DNA of 64,000 nt, taken from NCBI RefSeq assembly GCF_032062135.1, contig NC_092860.1:63008949-63072948 (forward strand), in the 5' to 3' direction. The DNA is from Pyxicephalus adspersus (taxonomy: Eukaryota > Chordata > Amphibia > Anura > Pyxicephalidae). The first letter of the stretch is position 1. Each line of letters begins with the position of its first letter. This document shows, one piece after another, positions 22,834 to 34,544 of this stretch. The translations under genes were made by a program, and so were the position numbers. The notes beneath the pieces are model-generated. The model was given only the letters and a program-made list of their open reading frames with translations, was not told the origin of the DNA and made no database searches.

Positions 22834-23382
22834 TCACAAACTCTTCTTTCTTGGTTTAGGGGAAGATTGCACTTGGGACCAGATGGGAGAAACTGATGAC
22901 GGAGCTCCACCTGCTGGTGATTTGTTGGTAGGATCTACAGAAATAGTTCCCCAGTCTTTTACTAGATTTTCCCCTTCAGCAAAAGTTGAAAATGCATAAA
23001 ATTTATTTTGGTAGTTGAAACATAGTCTGAAGGGAAAAGCCCAGCGGTATCTAACATTGTGAGAAAGAAATGCCTGAAGAAGAGGTTTAACGGTCCTCCT
23101 TTTTTGTATTGTGGCTGGTGAGATATCCGCACAGATCTGTATCGGGTAAGCTTCAATAGCCAAATGTGAAGTGGACCGGGATGCTTTCATTAAGGCATCT
23201 TTGGTATGAAAATAGTGAAGCTTTACTATAATGTCTCTGGGGGAGCCATCTGCCCTTGGTGCTGCTGCGGCTCTATGTAGCTGATCAAATTCCAAATGAA
23301 AGTCATTAGATGATGGTAGGAGTAATTTTATGAATGCTTTTAATGTACCCTCAAGAGAGACCTTGAATTCTGAAGTTGTCAC
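22834..23382 (-). pseudogene. L1-like ORF1 C-terminal half of copy B
   Basis: A 182-codon frame with the C-terminal ORF1p signature: EFDQLHRAAAAPRADGSPRD, IIVKLHYFHTKDALMKASR, IQICADISPATIQKRRTVKP and LSHNVRYRWAFPFRL. The first methionine is probably not the natural start. A second piece, 23951-23667 (MARKTAVPSAESESKKV), looks like the N-terminus of the same protein, shifted in frame and separated by about 285 bp. It would act as the element's RNA-binding trimer. It lies upstream of the RT remnants on the same strand. Confidence 0.75.
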
Positions 23383-24109
23383 GCCAGAAGGGGGTTTCCA
23401 GATCCTCTATTTTTTTCCTGTGCTATTTCCTATCTTTCTTTTAAGGAGGAGATAGCTGTGGTACTTTGGGTGACCCGACGGGTAGTTTCTTCTGATTTTT
23501 GTTGAAATAAATCTAGCTGTTGGCCCAGGGATTGGAAGTCCTGTTTTAGGTCTGAAGTGATTTTAACTATAGCTTTGTCCAACTCTCTTTCAAGCAGGGC
23601 TGCAAATCTGGCTATAAGATAGGCATCGCCAAAATATTCAGCAGAGTGAAGTTGAGTGTAGGGATACTAGCAGGGCTGAAAGGGACTTGATCTATATTTG
23701 CAGGGAGGCTTAAAACTTCTTGTTGTATCTGGGTCTTGTGATGAAGAGGGGGAGGAAATGTCCCTGGCGTGATCCCTGTGCATAGGAGAGCACATGGCAG
23801 CCTGCTTATTTTCTGGGCAAGAGGGGGTGTTCTTTCCTCCTTCCCTGATGTCTGCACAGTCAGAGAGCTCCACAGATGCAGAGGTGCAGGATTCCTTGGA
23901 TACTTTTTTAGATTCTGATTCTGCAGAGGGAACTGCTGTCTTGCGTGCCATCTTACTTGAGCTGGGCCTCTCCCAGGATTTCTGGGTCTGCTTGCTTTTT
24001 ATTTTTTAACCCTTGAGGATGTCTGCTGCTGTGGGAATGAAGGAGCCATGGGAAGAGGAATGAAACACCGGAGGGACACTAAGCTAACTAGAGATGCTTG
24101 CTCAAACAT

Positions 24110-24660
24110 TTTTTAATGATATTAGGAGCAAAAAAGATTAGGTCATGCAGGCTCCTTAAAGTATGTATTAGGGTTGATATTTTGGAATAAAGAAAAGGCA
24201 CATTTACTAAACACTTTTGTTTAAGCTCTGTGTACACAAAGGAAAAAATTAGCTTAGCTCTTTAAGAACACGTGGGTATATTACATAAGGTCTTGGTGCT
24301 TTAGCAATCTTAATTTTATTCAACTGTTTCTCAGTCATATCAATTTGGAGCCATTGTAGCTTGTTTAAGGCTGTGACATTGCTATTTGCAATTTGAACTT
24401 TGCCATTTACCCTTTGCGTATACAGGGCTAAAAATAAAAAGTGTTTGGTAAACCTGCCTTTTCCTTATCCCCAGTTACCAACCCTGAGACATCCTTTAAG
24501 GAGTCTATATTTTTGGGGTTTGCTATACCTTTGCAATCTGTCTTTCATTTTGAAGTTTTGCACATTTTATTTCCTATTTACATATTTTGTTATTTTCTTT
24601 ATACATTTCAAATGATAACGGTGATGTTTCATTTTTATATTTTTGAAATGCCCCTATACT
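24110..24660. mobile_element. Inverted pair of CR1 fragments
   Basis: 24118-24245 (+) repeats the CR1 words 'aggctccttaaagtatg', 'tttactaaacactttt' and 'gtgtacacaaaggaaaa' seen at 3590-3685. From about 24255 to 24620 the reverse complement matches 3500-3850 of the same family (e.g. 'gccattttcc' region, 'aacagttgaataaaatt', 'acccacgtgttcttaaagag'). So two pieces of one family lie head-on. This is the layout expected from a 5' inversion during target-primed reverse transcription, or from two insertions. Confidence 0.6.
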
Positions 24661-24664
24661 TTGT

Positions 24665-24990
24665 CTTTTTTATGTAATTTTTTATTGAAGAATTTTATAA
24701 TTTTACAGAGGCAAGTAAATAAATAACTTAAAAGGAAAAATACAGGAAAAGACACAAAAAACCCTACAAATTCCCAGTTTAATAGTTCAATAACATTGGA
24801 CATAACTGTAATATTCTCTTTGTACAAAGTGCATATGAAACTTTTTGTCGCTTGACTCTAGATTACTTTCCAAAAAAAACCTACTGCATATATAAATGGC
24901 TGAATGACCCTGTGCTATCTGTATGCATTTCATAGTAAAAAAAACAATTTCTGCGTTGTGACTTTTACACTCTTGTAGCACTAAGCTTCA
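24665..24990 (-). mobile_element. L1-like 3' end fragment
   Basis: On the minus strand it ends 'attcttcaataaaaaatta', a LINE poly(A)-type end. The interior is noncoding; the right limit is uncertain. Confidence 0.45.
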
Positions 24991-25525
24991 CTTAGCAGGG
25001 TAGTTAAGCCCCTTAGCATTAAGAGAAAGACAGCAAATCATAGCTCAACAAGTAAAAGTGGATAAAGAGCTTGTCACCCAGCCTAGTCAGTTCCATTGGC
25101 TTGAATTCCCAGCTATTAGTGTGCAGCAAGTGTATGTCAAGTGTAATGTCTTTAATAACTGGGGAAAGGGCAAGGATACAGAGAAGAGAGAAGAAAATAG
25201 GGGATAAGTGTAAAACAAATAACAGACAAAACAGACAGGAACCAGTAACCTATGGCAAGGTAAACCACATTTGTTGGTGGAAGCATCCAACCGACCCACT
25301 TGGAGCCTGTGGGTGGTACCACCCAGAGCCCTATAAGTAGGGGTGAGGAAGAGGCCTCAAGGGGGTTCATTCTGAATGTCCAACTACCATTTTCGTCATG
25401 TCCCGCATTCCAGCAATCAAAAATATTACATCTTACAGTTATTACCTTGAGTACTAACGCAAATCCAAGCATATTTTTGATTGCTTTGCATTTCAGTAAT
25501 CAACACAAATATAAAAAAAAATAAA
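24991..25525. other. Intron sequence without recognised elements
   Basis: No clear coding or terminal repeats. The overlapping frames on both strands around 25071-25472 show no family resemblance. Confidence 0.4.
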
Positions 25526-25855
25526 TAAAAAACATGCACCTTGACTTCTGTAGGCGGAGCTGAATGAGGCAGACGCGACATACCTCGGCTCCTCAGGAGA
25601 ATAGCTTTACTGGCTTGCAGTGTTCTTCTTTGGCTCTTCTGAGACACAGAAGTGCCTCCTATATCCCCTGGGGACCGAGCAGGGGCAGTGGAGAGTGAGG
25701 AGACTGCCGTTCACCACACACCCGGAGCAGGGGACCCGTGCACATGCTGCTGGCCACGTGGCAGGAGCCATCTTGCTTGCCTAGCTGCAGCGTGCTATAT
25801 GCTATTGGAGAAAAAAGAGCCATAATTTCACATACAGAGGACCACACTTTAAAAG
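25526..25855 (-). mobile_element. Possible L1-like 5' end fragment
   Basis: Reverse complement has 'gcaagcaagatggctcctgc' near 25780, like LINE 5' UTR starts, and the block is GC-rich. It stops at an A-rich string 'aaaaaaaataaataaaaaac' (about 25516-25534). Weak call: no readable protein. Confidence 0.3.
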
Positions 25856-26160
25856 AGTCTTCTTATAATCCTGGGACACAGATGGAGGGGTGAGTGCTGG
25901 AGATTTCCCTTACACCTGAGTGGCATTGTGGCTGTGGAGAGCTCTAGTTACTATCAGAGACCTCATAGATGTTTTCCATGGAAACTTCACTTTCAACTTA
26001 GAGCGTTGAGCTTGTAAACATGGGAAGCCTGTCTTGAAGCCTTGTGCTAGATTGAATCGGATTTAATAGTGTTGTAATTGCAAGTGATGGATACTCGCAT
26101 TCGTGTTGTATCAAGCCGATTGGACCCTCATACTGTGATTGCTGCTACTGAAATTGGCAT

Positions 26161-26345
26161 CTGTATCCTGTACCAAGCTTAATTGGCCTATACATCACTG
26201 TGCTTAAAAATACTTAAGAATCTATATCTGTATCCAGTATAAAGTCGCATGGGCCTATACACCACTGTGCTAGCAAATATTCTTTAAAATCTGCATCTGT
26301 ATCCTGTGGTAGGTTGAATCGGCCTGCACACCACTGTGCCTGCAA
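26161..26345 (+). repeat. Three tandem monomers in L1 5' UTR, about 68 bp each
   Basis: 'ctgtatcc' starts at 26161, 26228 and 26297 (periods 67 and 69). Each unit carries 'ggcctrya cacactgtgc'-like words. They lie just upstream of ORF1, comparable in position to promoter monomers of rodent L1. Confidence 0.8.
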
Positions 26346-26428
26346 GTTATTGAGATCAGCAATTGCTGCAAGCGACGGAAACTCGCATTTGTGTTGTTGG
26401 ACTGGCCATCCCTGCAATATTTATACTA

Positions 26429-27180
26429 TGGATAAATACATGAGGAAACACTTAGCCACAGCACTTCGCAAGCAACAATCTAAATCAAAATCGAAGGGTC
26501 TCCAGAAATATAGTGTGTCCTCTTTAACGCTTTCCCCACTATCACCTGAATTAATGCCTTTGCAACACTCACAAGACCTGTCTACCTCTGATCTTGAGGC
26601 ATCCATGTCTTCACCAGTGCCCAATGCCACAGCAGCAGAGGTGAAAAATCTCTTACACCATACTTTGACAAAAAGTTCTCTATCCTCCAGGCCACATTTG
26701 AAACAGCATTGGCGACCATTGCTTCCAATACTACACGTATAGTGGAACTGGAACAGAGGGTGAGTGATCTTGAGGAACAAGCACTGGAAACATAAGGCAA
26801 ACTTATCACTCACACAAAGCAGAAGATCTAGAAAATAAAAACAGGCGTGCCAATCTACGCATAATTGGCATTCCGGAATCATGGAAAGGGGAGGATCTAA
26901 TTAAATATATCACGGTTAATACGCCATTGATGTTTAACCTTATACCTATGACCCTGCAGGCTTCAGAAAGGGTTAATCGAGTGGGTCCTGAGCGCCCCAC
27001 ATACAACCAGAGGCCTAGGCCAGTGATTGCAAAGTTTTTTCACGCTCTGGACGCTCAAGCACCATGACTTAAAAGTGGGTGAGAACAAACTTTTATTATT
27101 TCAGGACTTCTCCCCATCTGTAGCCCAAAGACTACCGCAACTCCCAGGAAACGTAAGATATGTGATGGACACTAAATGCT
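26429..27180 (+). pseudogene. L1-like ORF1 of copy C
   Basis: Starts MDKYMRKHLATALRKQQSK (26429) with a basic N-terminus, then a Ser-rich stretch and a coiled-coil-like part (LEQRVSDLEEQ in a shifted frame). After a shift comes EDLENKNRRANLRIIGIPES (about 26825-26880) and WKGEDLIKYITVNTP, the RRM-like part, then ASERVNRVGPERP and a broken C-terminal domain. This is the L1 ORF1p layout; at least two frameshifts and a stop (APstopLKSG) break it. Confidence 0.75.
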
Positions 27181-27560
27181 GGTATTTTTCTTTTTTTTTT
27201 TTCTTATGTTTAACGTTATGGCTCTTGATGGCTATTTAAGCATGTTGGAAGCCCAGTATAGCATGCTTTTGATTCATACTATTTTGACCTGCATAACTGT
27301 GTTTCATCTAAAAGACTATTTTAATGTTGAATATAAATGATGTGTATTTTAATGTTGAATATAAAAAGTTTTGGAAATTTTGTTACATAGTTCACCCTTC
27401 TACCTGGAATAGATGGCAGAGGTTTGAGTTTATATATTTAAAACAGGGGAATTGGAATATAAGTAAATGTGATTAATGCACTTCAGGTGTTTGTTATGTT
27501 AGGAGATACAGATTTTGTAATTTTGTTATATTTGTGCAGAACTACTACTGATTTTTAGAC

Positions 27561-27773
27561 CAGCGGTCCCCAACCACCGGGCCGCGGCCCACTACCGGTC
27601 CGCGGCGGTGTTTTCAGTGGGCCGCGAGTACATGATCCATTATTGAAAACGAAGCGGCACCCAACCACCATCCGCGGACCGGAAGTGGTCCGCAGCGGTG
27701 TTTGTATCCGGTCCTCAGAGAAATTTCCTTCCGTGAAACCGGTCCCTGGGGCCAAAAAGGTTGGGGACCGCTG
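27561..27773. mobile_element. hAT MITE with 15-bp perfect TIRs
   Basis: Ends cagcggtccccaacc and ggttggggaccgctg are exact inverted repeats. The target duplication is ttttagac (27553-27560) against tgttagac (27774-27781), 8 bp with one difference: the hAT hallmark. GC-rich interior (ccgcggcc words), no coding. It is nested in L1 copy C, so it is younger than that L1. Confidence 0.93.
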
Positions 27774-27788
27774 TGTTAGACGATTTGA

Positions 27789-28667
27789 GTGACCCCTACT
27801 GGCTGGGATTGGGATTGCTCTTTTTTGAGAAAGATCTGCTGGTTGTTTTCTGTTTTGATTACCACCATGACATTCCCGCTATGTATTTCTCCCCACATAG
27901 TCACCAGTTCTCAAAGTAATTTACGCTTGATATCCTGGAATGTAGCTGGTCTTACCAGTCCCCAAAAGTGTAAAAAAGTACTGACACATTTAAAATGCAG
28001 AAAACCTGATATTGTGTTTCTGCAGGAAACTCACTGGGAAACAGGTGACACTGCAACTTTGCGTGTCACTTGGATTGGGGACACCATTGCCACCACTTAT
28101 GTCACTAAGAAAACAGGAGTGGCTATTTTCCTGAACAAAAATCTCCCCTATAAGGTTATTACTATGCTATTGGACGAAGAGAGTAGATATGTGATAGTAG
28201 TGTTGGAACTGGCAGGACAAAGGTACACATTATGTTCCATTTATGCCCCTACAGGCAATTCAAATTCATTTTATGCATCTCTCACACAAATATTTCTTGA
28301 AGAAAACTATCCGAATTTGATAGAGGCCAGGTATTTTAATGCCATAGTGGACCCTGCCTTAGACCGCTCCAGTCTAGCTCATAGTACACCAGGGACTACT
28401 TCAGGGGGACTCCAGCATTTATTGACTCAGACTACCTTGGTGGATGCTTGGTGGCTCCTTAACCCTGATGAAAAAAGCTACACCTGTTATTCTAAATCCC
28501 ATATGTCTTTTTCAAGAATTGATTATATTCTAATTGATGAATCTCTCTATTCTAGAGTTTCTGACGCGTTAATGGCGGATATTACTATATCCGACCATGC
28601 TCCTGTTGTGTTGATCTTCCCCAAGGCATTAATAGGACATTTCAATGGAGGTTCCCAACATATTTAA
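27789..28667 (+). pseudogene. L1-like apurinic-type endonuclease domain of ORF2
   Basis: The longest clean frame of the L1 (292 codons). It shows the endonuclease motifs in order: LRLISWNVAGLTSPQK, PDIVFLQETHW, GVAIFLNK, YTLCSIYAPTGNS, SFSRIDYILIDES and ITISDHAPVVL. This domain nicks the target DNA to prime reverse transcription. The N of the usual 'GDFN' motif is in a changed context (EARYFNAI), which would probably harm catalysis. The true start is nearer NLRLISW (about 27912) than the first methionine. RT pieces follow from 28769 in other frames. Confidence 0.85.
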
Positions 28668-28768
28668 TAGGATCACCGGATTTCACAAATTATGTGAAAA
28701 TCCACTAGGCCCATAGCTTTGATGACAATCTTGAACATTGGGATACGCCCATACTGCTCTGGCGCACT

Positions 28769-31745
28769 TTGAAAGCGGTCATGAGAGGCTATCTCATGAA
28801 TGATACTAGGCGTAAACCTGGAGACCACCTCAAGGTAAATGAGGAGTTAGAGAGCAAGGTAACTAGGGCTTATAGGGATTTTTTAGGAACTGGTTCATAT
28901 GCTGCAAAATTGAAATGGCGGAAGGCGGTCACTTGTTTTAATACTTATGTAGACTCCAGAGTAGAAACACAACTTAGATACCAAAAGCACAAGTTTTACA
29001 GGTGAGGTAATAAGGTTGGCTCATTGTTGGCAAAGTTAACTAAACCCCAGGGACCCAAACGTCATATTTTAAAGATAGTTGATCCCATGTCTGGAGTAAT
29101 TCACAATTCTTCAAGGGAAATTTTTGAAAACTACTATAAACAACTTTATTCAGCTCAAAAGCACAGCCGGTGTTATTAGATGATTTGCTGACTAAGGCTA
29201 GGCTCCCTAAACTAGGCCCAGAGGATAGGGAAGCTCTTAATAAACCAATTTCACTGGAAGAGGTTCAGAAGACAATTAAGTCTATGGCCAATCATAAAAC
29301 CCCTGGCCCAGACAGCTATGCAGCTGAATTTTATAAATTACTCTAGGAGGAAGTAACACCCCTTCTGACCGAGGTTTATAACACTATCCTCCTAACTAAG
29401 CCAACACGATACTTATTCCCAAAGAAGGTAGGGATCCAACCTCGTTCTCATCCTATAGGCTGATATCGCTTTTGAATTGCGATTATAAGATTTTGGTGAA
29501 GGTAATGGCCAATAGGCTCCAAAATTTTTTGCCCTCCCAGCTTACTAAGCACCAACTGGGATTTGTCTGGGGCAAACATTCTACTAGAGGTGTTCGCACA
29601 GCAATAGCAGCAACAGTCGCAGCATCCGCTCCCAATTCCCCTAAAACAATGGTATTAGGTTTGGATGCTGGAAAGGCATTTGATAAGGTAGAATGGCCAC
29701 TTTTGCATGCAGTTTTTGCTCAACGGGCGTTTGGCTATACCTTTTCAACCTTTATCCAATATCTCTATAGTCTACCGCAAACCCGACTGTTTATTAATGG
29801 TTTCCTGTCTTCCCCAGTGGAGATGAGCAGAGGTACCTGCCAGGGATGCCCGCTTTCGCCACTGCTGATTAATCTGGCTTTAGATCCATTGCTGAAACTT
29901 CTTGAATGTTCCCTGGATTTTGTGGGTTTTCTAATAGGTACCAAGAGGGTAAAAATAATGGCATTTGCAGATGATTTACTGCTTTATATTACTAACCCAA
30001 GGACTATCTCTCGGCTATTTTGAATCTTTTTACCCTGTACAGCTCGGTCTCTGGGTACTCTAATGATTTGGATAAGTTTAAAGCCCTCTACCTGACTAAT
30101 AGACCTGTTTGGGGTTCTCTATATCCGGTGGTCTGGTGCAAGGAGAAACTGCAATACCTGGGAGTCCAAATCACTAAAAAACCAGCTAAACTGTATGATC
30201 CTAATGTCAAACCATTGTGGCAGGTTGTTAAGACTCAACTACAAAAATTGTCCTCATTTACTCTTTCCTATCTGAGTGAGCTTGATTAAGATGATTTTGT
30301 TCCCTAAGCTTTTGTACACTATTCAAATGTTACCAATTCTGCTCTGTCAACCAGATCTTAAAGAATTATATAGATTATTTTGTTTTTTTGTTTGGGGAAG
30401 CAAGAGAGCACGAGCTAGTATGTATATTATGCACCAATCTGGTAAAAATGGAGGGCTGAATTTTCCTGATGTAGAAATGTATAATTGGGCTGCTCTTACG
30501 AGATATCTCAGGGATTGGCTACATGATACAAACGACTATGCTGACACGTTTTTGGAGCAGCAAATGATCCCGAATTACACCCTTGAATATATTCTACATC
30601 TGCACAGTGAGCTGCTCCCAGCTGAGTTGATTAACCCACCCCCAAACCCACTTTTATACTCAGGCTGACAAGCGTGTGGCACAAGATAAGGGGATTTTTT
30701 TAATGAAATAGTCACTCTACCCTTCATCTTCTGATAGTGAATAACCCAGATCTGCCATTGGTAATCCAGGGCACATTGGTTGAGGAGAGACGGGTGATAC
30801 GACAACTGACGATTAAATCTTTTACTAATAACCTGACTAAGAAGCCAATTTCCTACGCAGCTGCAGTGTCTCTTTACCTTTTTATGGAAAGGGAAGTTTT
30901 TGGGTACCATAAAATCCTCTCATTTGTCTCCACAATAACACAGAGATTTTCTGATAACGATTGGACCAATGCTCTGGATAAATTGCTGTTTAAGCCGAAT
31001 CCAGAAAAGCTAGAGAAGAGCTATAACGACAGTTTATTTGGCCTATAAGCCCACACTTAATTATGAGGAGAGCGGTACAGGCTTAAGTAGATGACATGAG
31101 TTTCTTCCGACTAGGTCCCCAACAGAAATTCTGTCTGACTATCATAGAGCTTGGAGGGCAATCCCCTCCTCTATATACAGAGAAATGGTGTTCAAATTTT
31201 TTCATGGTGCCCATGTTTCTCCACACCGTTCCTTTTGGATGGGTTTGAGTGAGACACCCCCATGTTTGAAATGTGGTACAGTTAAAGCAGATTTATTTCA
31301 TAAGTTTTGGGGTTGTCCCCTAGTTAAAAGATTTTGGAGGCAGGTGGTGCGGTTTGCACTGAACCACCTGGTAACATTTCTCCCACTTACTCCAATCTAG
31401 GCCCTGTTTGGAGTATTGTCTGAACAGATCCGGGTAGCCAGAGGATGCAGCAGACTCCTCGCAATCATATCATTGGTTGCCAAGAAGGTGATTTTACATA
31501 AATAGATAAGTGCAGACCCTGCTAGTTTGCATTTATTTTTAGTAAAGCTTAGACACGTCTTACAAATGGAATGGTTAGAAGCTTCAATTCACAAAGATTT
31601 AAAGACACAACATTTCTTTGAGTTATGGGAGTCATATATAAATATGCTACCACTGGCTACTAAACGGTGTATAATATCTATGTTTGAGCAGATTTCCTGG
31701 TATGTCACCACGTTACTGGATAATGATCCACCTGTAGTCTTGTAA
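28769..31745 (+). pseudogene. L1-like RT and C-terminal domain of ORF2
   Basis: Pieces in several frames. 29210-29345 has NHKTPGPDSYAAEFYKLL. 29472-30023 has the main RT block: MNCDYKILVKVMANRLQ, KHQLGFVWGKHS, LGLDAGKAFDKVEW, GCPLSPLL and the catalytic AFADDLLLYI. 30020-30289 and 30276-30668 hold the thumb. 31185-31400 has the Cys/His segment PPCLKCGTVKADLFHKFWGC. 31527-31745 holds the C-terminal helices. The YVDD-equivalent Asp pair is intact, but frameshifts at about 30020, 30290, 30670 and 31050 and a TAG just after the KLL at about 29345 make it nonfunctional. Confidence 0.85.
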
Positions 31746-32004
31746 TGCATTTTTTGCAGAGTTATGATGGTTCTCTAATGTATCCTTTATTTTATGATTT
31801 TGTTTATGCGAATGTAACTGCACGATAACTGATAAGTAATGTTAACTCAATGTCTGTATCTCAGTATTGTTAATTTGTTAGTATATGGTATGTTAATTCA
31901 CCTGTGTTGAAATTTTCTATTATGTTGTAATAGATGGTTTACAAATTCCTCTGTTATTGGTTTGAAAGAATAAATAAAAAAATGAAAGAAAAAAAAAACA
32001 TGCT

Positions 32005-33010
32005 CCTTTATAGATAAGTACATTGAGAGCTTTGGTGGCCACGGAGTGGGGGTTACAAAGAATGACAATAAAAATCAGCTAATTTAGCCCAGAGAGGCAC
32101 CTAATACCCTCAAGGGGTATTAGACACTACAACATCAGACTTGGGCACCCATATCGCTTTTTCAAGTAAAGAGAAACCAAGAGCCCTCAAAAGAGAAAGA
32201 ACAGCATCACAGCCATAAATGTATAAACACAACTTCAGGATATAGTATAGTTATGTAAGACGGCCTCTTAGGAGGAAGGATTCAGGCATGGAGACTGCAT
32301 CCACTTTTGGACCTGTAGCCAGGGATGTCCAAGTCATGGCAAAATTTTTGTAAATCCTCAGGATAACGTAGGACCGCTAATTTGTCTTCCATTCTCGTGG
32401 TAAAATTAAAAGGGAAGCCCCAGTGGTAAGGTATGGAGTTATCCTGTAAGATGGTAAGAAGAGGTTGGAGCAAGTGACTCTGTTGGAGCATAATTCAAGA
32501 TAGATCTGGCAATGGCTGTACTGAAGCTCTATCAAACTCTATGGATCTCATGTTCTGTGCGATGCGTATTATTTCCTCCTTCAACACAAAGTCATGGACG
32601 GTGCAAAAACATCCCTGGGTCTAGAAGGGCCCAGGGTCTTGAGTGCTTGATGTGCTCAGTCAAGCTTTATGGTGTTGGAAGCCGGGCGACTAAGAATATT
32701 GTTGAAGATGCTTTGCAATACTAAAGGAAGGTCTGCCGAAGAGGTTGATCTCAATTTTGAATAGCTTGTTCACAAATAAAGTCTTTCAATTGGAAGACCA
32801 GATCTTTGGTTGACTGGAGATGTTTATTTACGAAGTCCACCCTAACTTCCAGGGAACAAAAATCCTCTTACAAAATGTGAATCTCTGTTCTGCATGCCTC
32901 CTTCACTTTGGCTATAAGTAGGCGAAAATCTTTCCTAGTAGAAATAGAATGCAAATAAATCTGCCAAGGTGGAGGAACAAACTGTGTTTGTGTAGAACAA
33001 ACTTGAAATA
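32005..33010 (-). mobile_element. L1-like ORF1 fragment (copy D)
   Basis: Minus-strand frame 32491-32282 encodes LQPLLTILQDNSIPYHWGFP and FNFTTRMEDKLAVLRYPEDL, the C-terminal end of an L1 ORF1p. Upstream (to about 33010) are diverged ORF1 coding remnants, e.g. the complement of 32540-32640. It has no ORF2. Confidence 0.65.
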
Positions 33011-33139
33011 TTACCATTTCTGTTCTGTTTTCTTTGCAGACAACACCCCCCCCCCCCCCCCCAAGTCATAGAGAGCCACCCTTAATAGTGGAAAATCTGC
33101 TTTCTTAAAATTGAATGTTTTTGTCTGTCCCCTTTTTGC

Positions 33140-33875
33140 TTCTTTGTTAGATAATGTTTAAAGACTGCATCCAGAGAGTAATGATTAACGATTCATACTC
33201 TGAATGGTCTAAGGTTATTAGTGGTGCAGCCCAGAGTGCAGTGTTGGGACCATTACTATTTAACATCCATATAAATGATATATATTTTGGGATTAAAAGT
33301 ACCATTTCTGTGTTTGCAGAATATACCAAACCATGTTAAGGAATTAAGTCCATATAGGATGTCTCTACAAGCAGACCTGGATACACTTTATTTGGGCAAC
33401 CAAGTGGCAAATTACTTTTAATATTGATATGTTTCATACAGTCTAGGGGGATTACATTTGGGGGAGACAAAAAATTGGGTTTGGTAGATCATAGACTTAA
33501 TAATAGCATGCAATGCCAAGCTGCAATTTCTAAAGCTAGTACTTTCTTGTATTAAAAGAGGTATAGACTGCAGAGATTGAGACATAATCCTGCCCCTGTA
33601 CAAAGCATTAATCAGACCTAATATGGGATTATGCAGTCCAGTTTTGAGAACCAGTTCACAAAAAGGATAGCTGGATGTTTTTCTAAAAGCACAGAATATA
33701 ACTGGAAATTAAAGTTGAAAAGAAAACAGACACTGTTGATCCAGAGAACATCCTTTTGCCTCACCGAATCAGGAAGGAATTTTCTTCCCATTTTTGACTT
33801 CCACTTGATTAACTATGTCTATATGGTTTTTCTGGGATTTTGTCTTTTTTAACTTGAATAACTGATTGTAACTAT
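33140..33875 (+). mobile_element. CR1/L2 LINE RT-to-3' end fragment
   Basis: 33154-33339 encodes KDCIQRVMINDSYSEWSKVI and GPLLFNIHINDIYFGIKSTI; the catalytic FADD has become FAEY. Then come LVDHRLNNSMQCQAAIS and KRGIDCRD, followed by a large internal deletion and the 3' UTR ('ctgttgatccagagaacatc', 'ttgaataactgattgtaact'). Confidence 0.85.
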
Positions 33876-34158
33876 GTAACCAAACTGAAAGTGCAGTGTT
33901 TAGACTGATTTCATAACCAGCCTGAATCTGAACATCAACACTGTTTGTAAATCTTTATCAAATAATTTTGATGTTGTATGTTGTGTTAGTTGTAGGATAT
34001 CAGCACCAGAACCTGCTGACTGACTTCTGTAGCTGTAGTAGTATGATTCATACTTTACAGCAAAAGCATTGAAATTTGCTCTCAGCAGCTTAGCTCACTC
34101 ATCCTAAAGGTCCTGGTTTGTGTTTAAATGAAAAACAGTAAAGCTGTCAAGACACTGC
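33876..34158. other. No recognised feature
   Basis: Single-copy-looking sequence between the CR1 tail and the mariner MITE. Confidence 0.5.
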
Positions 34159-34160
34159 TA

Positions 34161-34421
34161 CCGTGTTTCTCCGATTTTAGGACATCCCCATTAAGTAAGC
34201 CACCCCCGATTTTTAAAAAAATAATTAAAATAAGACACTCACCCATTTATAAGACAGCTCCAGATCAATGGAACATAAGTGATTATGAGTGACTTTCAAC
34301 AATAAATGTGTACTGTAGTCTTCTTCATGGAAAAATAAGACATCCCCTGAAAATAAGACCCAGGGCATATTTTGGCATTTCAAAAAATATAAGAGAGTGC
34401 CTTATAATCGGGGAAACAGGG
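34161..34421. mobile_element. Tc1/mariner-type MITE, 261 bp
   Basis: The ends ccgtgtttctccgattttag and the inverted ...aatcggggaaacaggg are flanked by TA at 34159-34160 and 34422-34423. The interior has several 'aataagac' words. This 'gtgtttccccg-aaaataagac' MITE type recurs in tetrapod genomes. Confidence 0.75.
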
Positions 34422-34544
34422 TAGGAAGGAGAGCAAGGTGATCTGAACTGGCTGACAACAGCAAAAGTGGTTCTGCTGTGCATCTAGAGGTTAAAATGCT
34501 CCACACTGCTTGCAGCTACAGAGCTCAGTGAGGGTTATTTTCAA

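Larger units (their letters stand above)
19729..24075 (-). mobile_element. L1/Tx1-like LINE (copy B) with internal deletion
   Basis: The 3' end is at the left (T-rich tract at about 19730, with 'gattttattgaaattttc' just inside) and ORF1 is at the right. RT pieces: 22087-21887 (NSSPGPDGLPNLYYKTF), 21918-21622 (NYRPISLINCDLKIM, HPDQVGFL, LSLDLHKAFD) and 21590-21396 (RQGCPLSPLLFALAIEP). ORF1 lies at 23951-22834. Between ORF1 and the RT there is no endonuclease domain: only about 700 bp separate them, so ORF2's N-terminal half is deleted. A 25-base N gap (21543-21567) sits in a TG repeat. All frames are broken. Confidence 0.85.
25860..32000 (+). mobile_element. L1/Tx1-like LINE (copy C), near full length
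   Basis: The most complete LINE here. It has a 5' UTR with three monomer-like repeats (26161-26345), ORF1 (from 26429), an endonuclease (27906-28667), RT (29210-30020), a post-RT region and a Cys/His motif (31185-31400), and a 3' end with 'gaataaataaaaaaatg' at about 31968-31990. The domain order and about 6.1-kb length fit an autonomous L1. A 213-bp hAT MITE (27561-27773) lies between ORF1 and ORF2. Both ORFs are interrupted by frameshifts and stops, so it is inactive. The left boundary is approximate. Confidence 0.9.
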
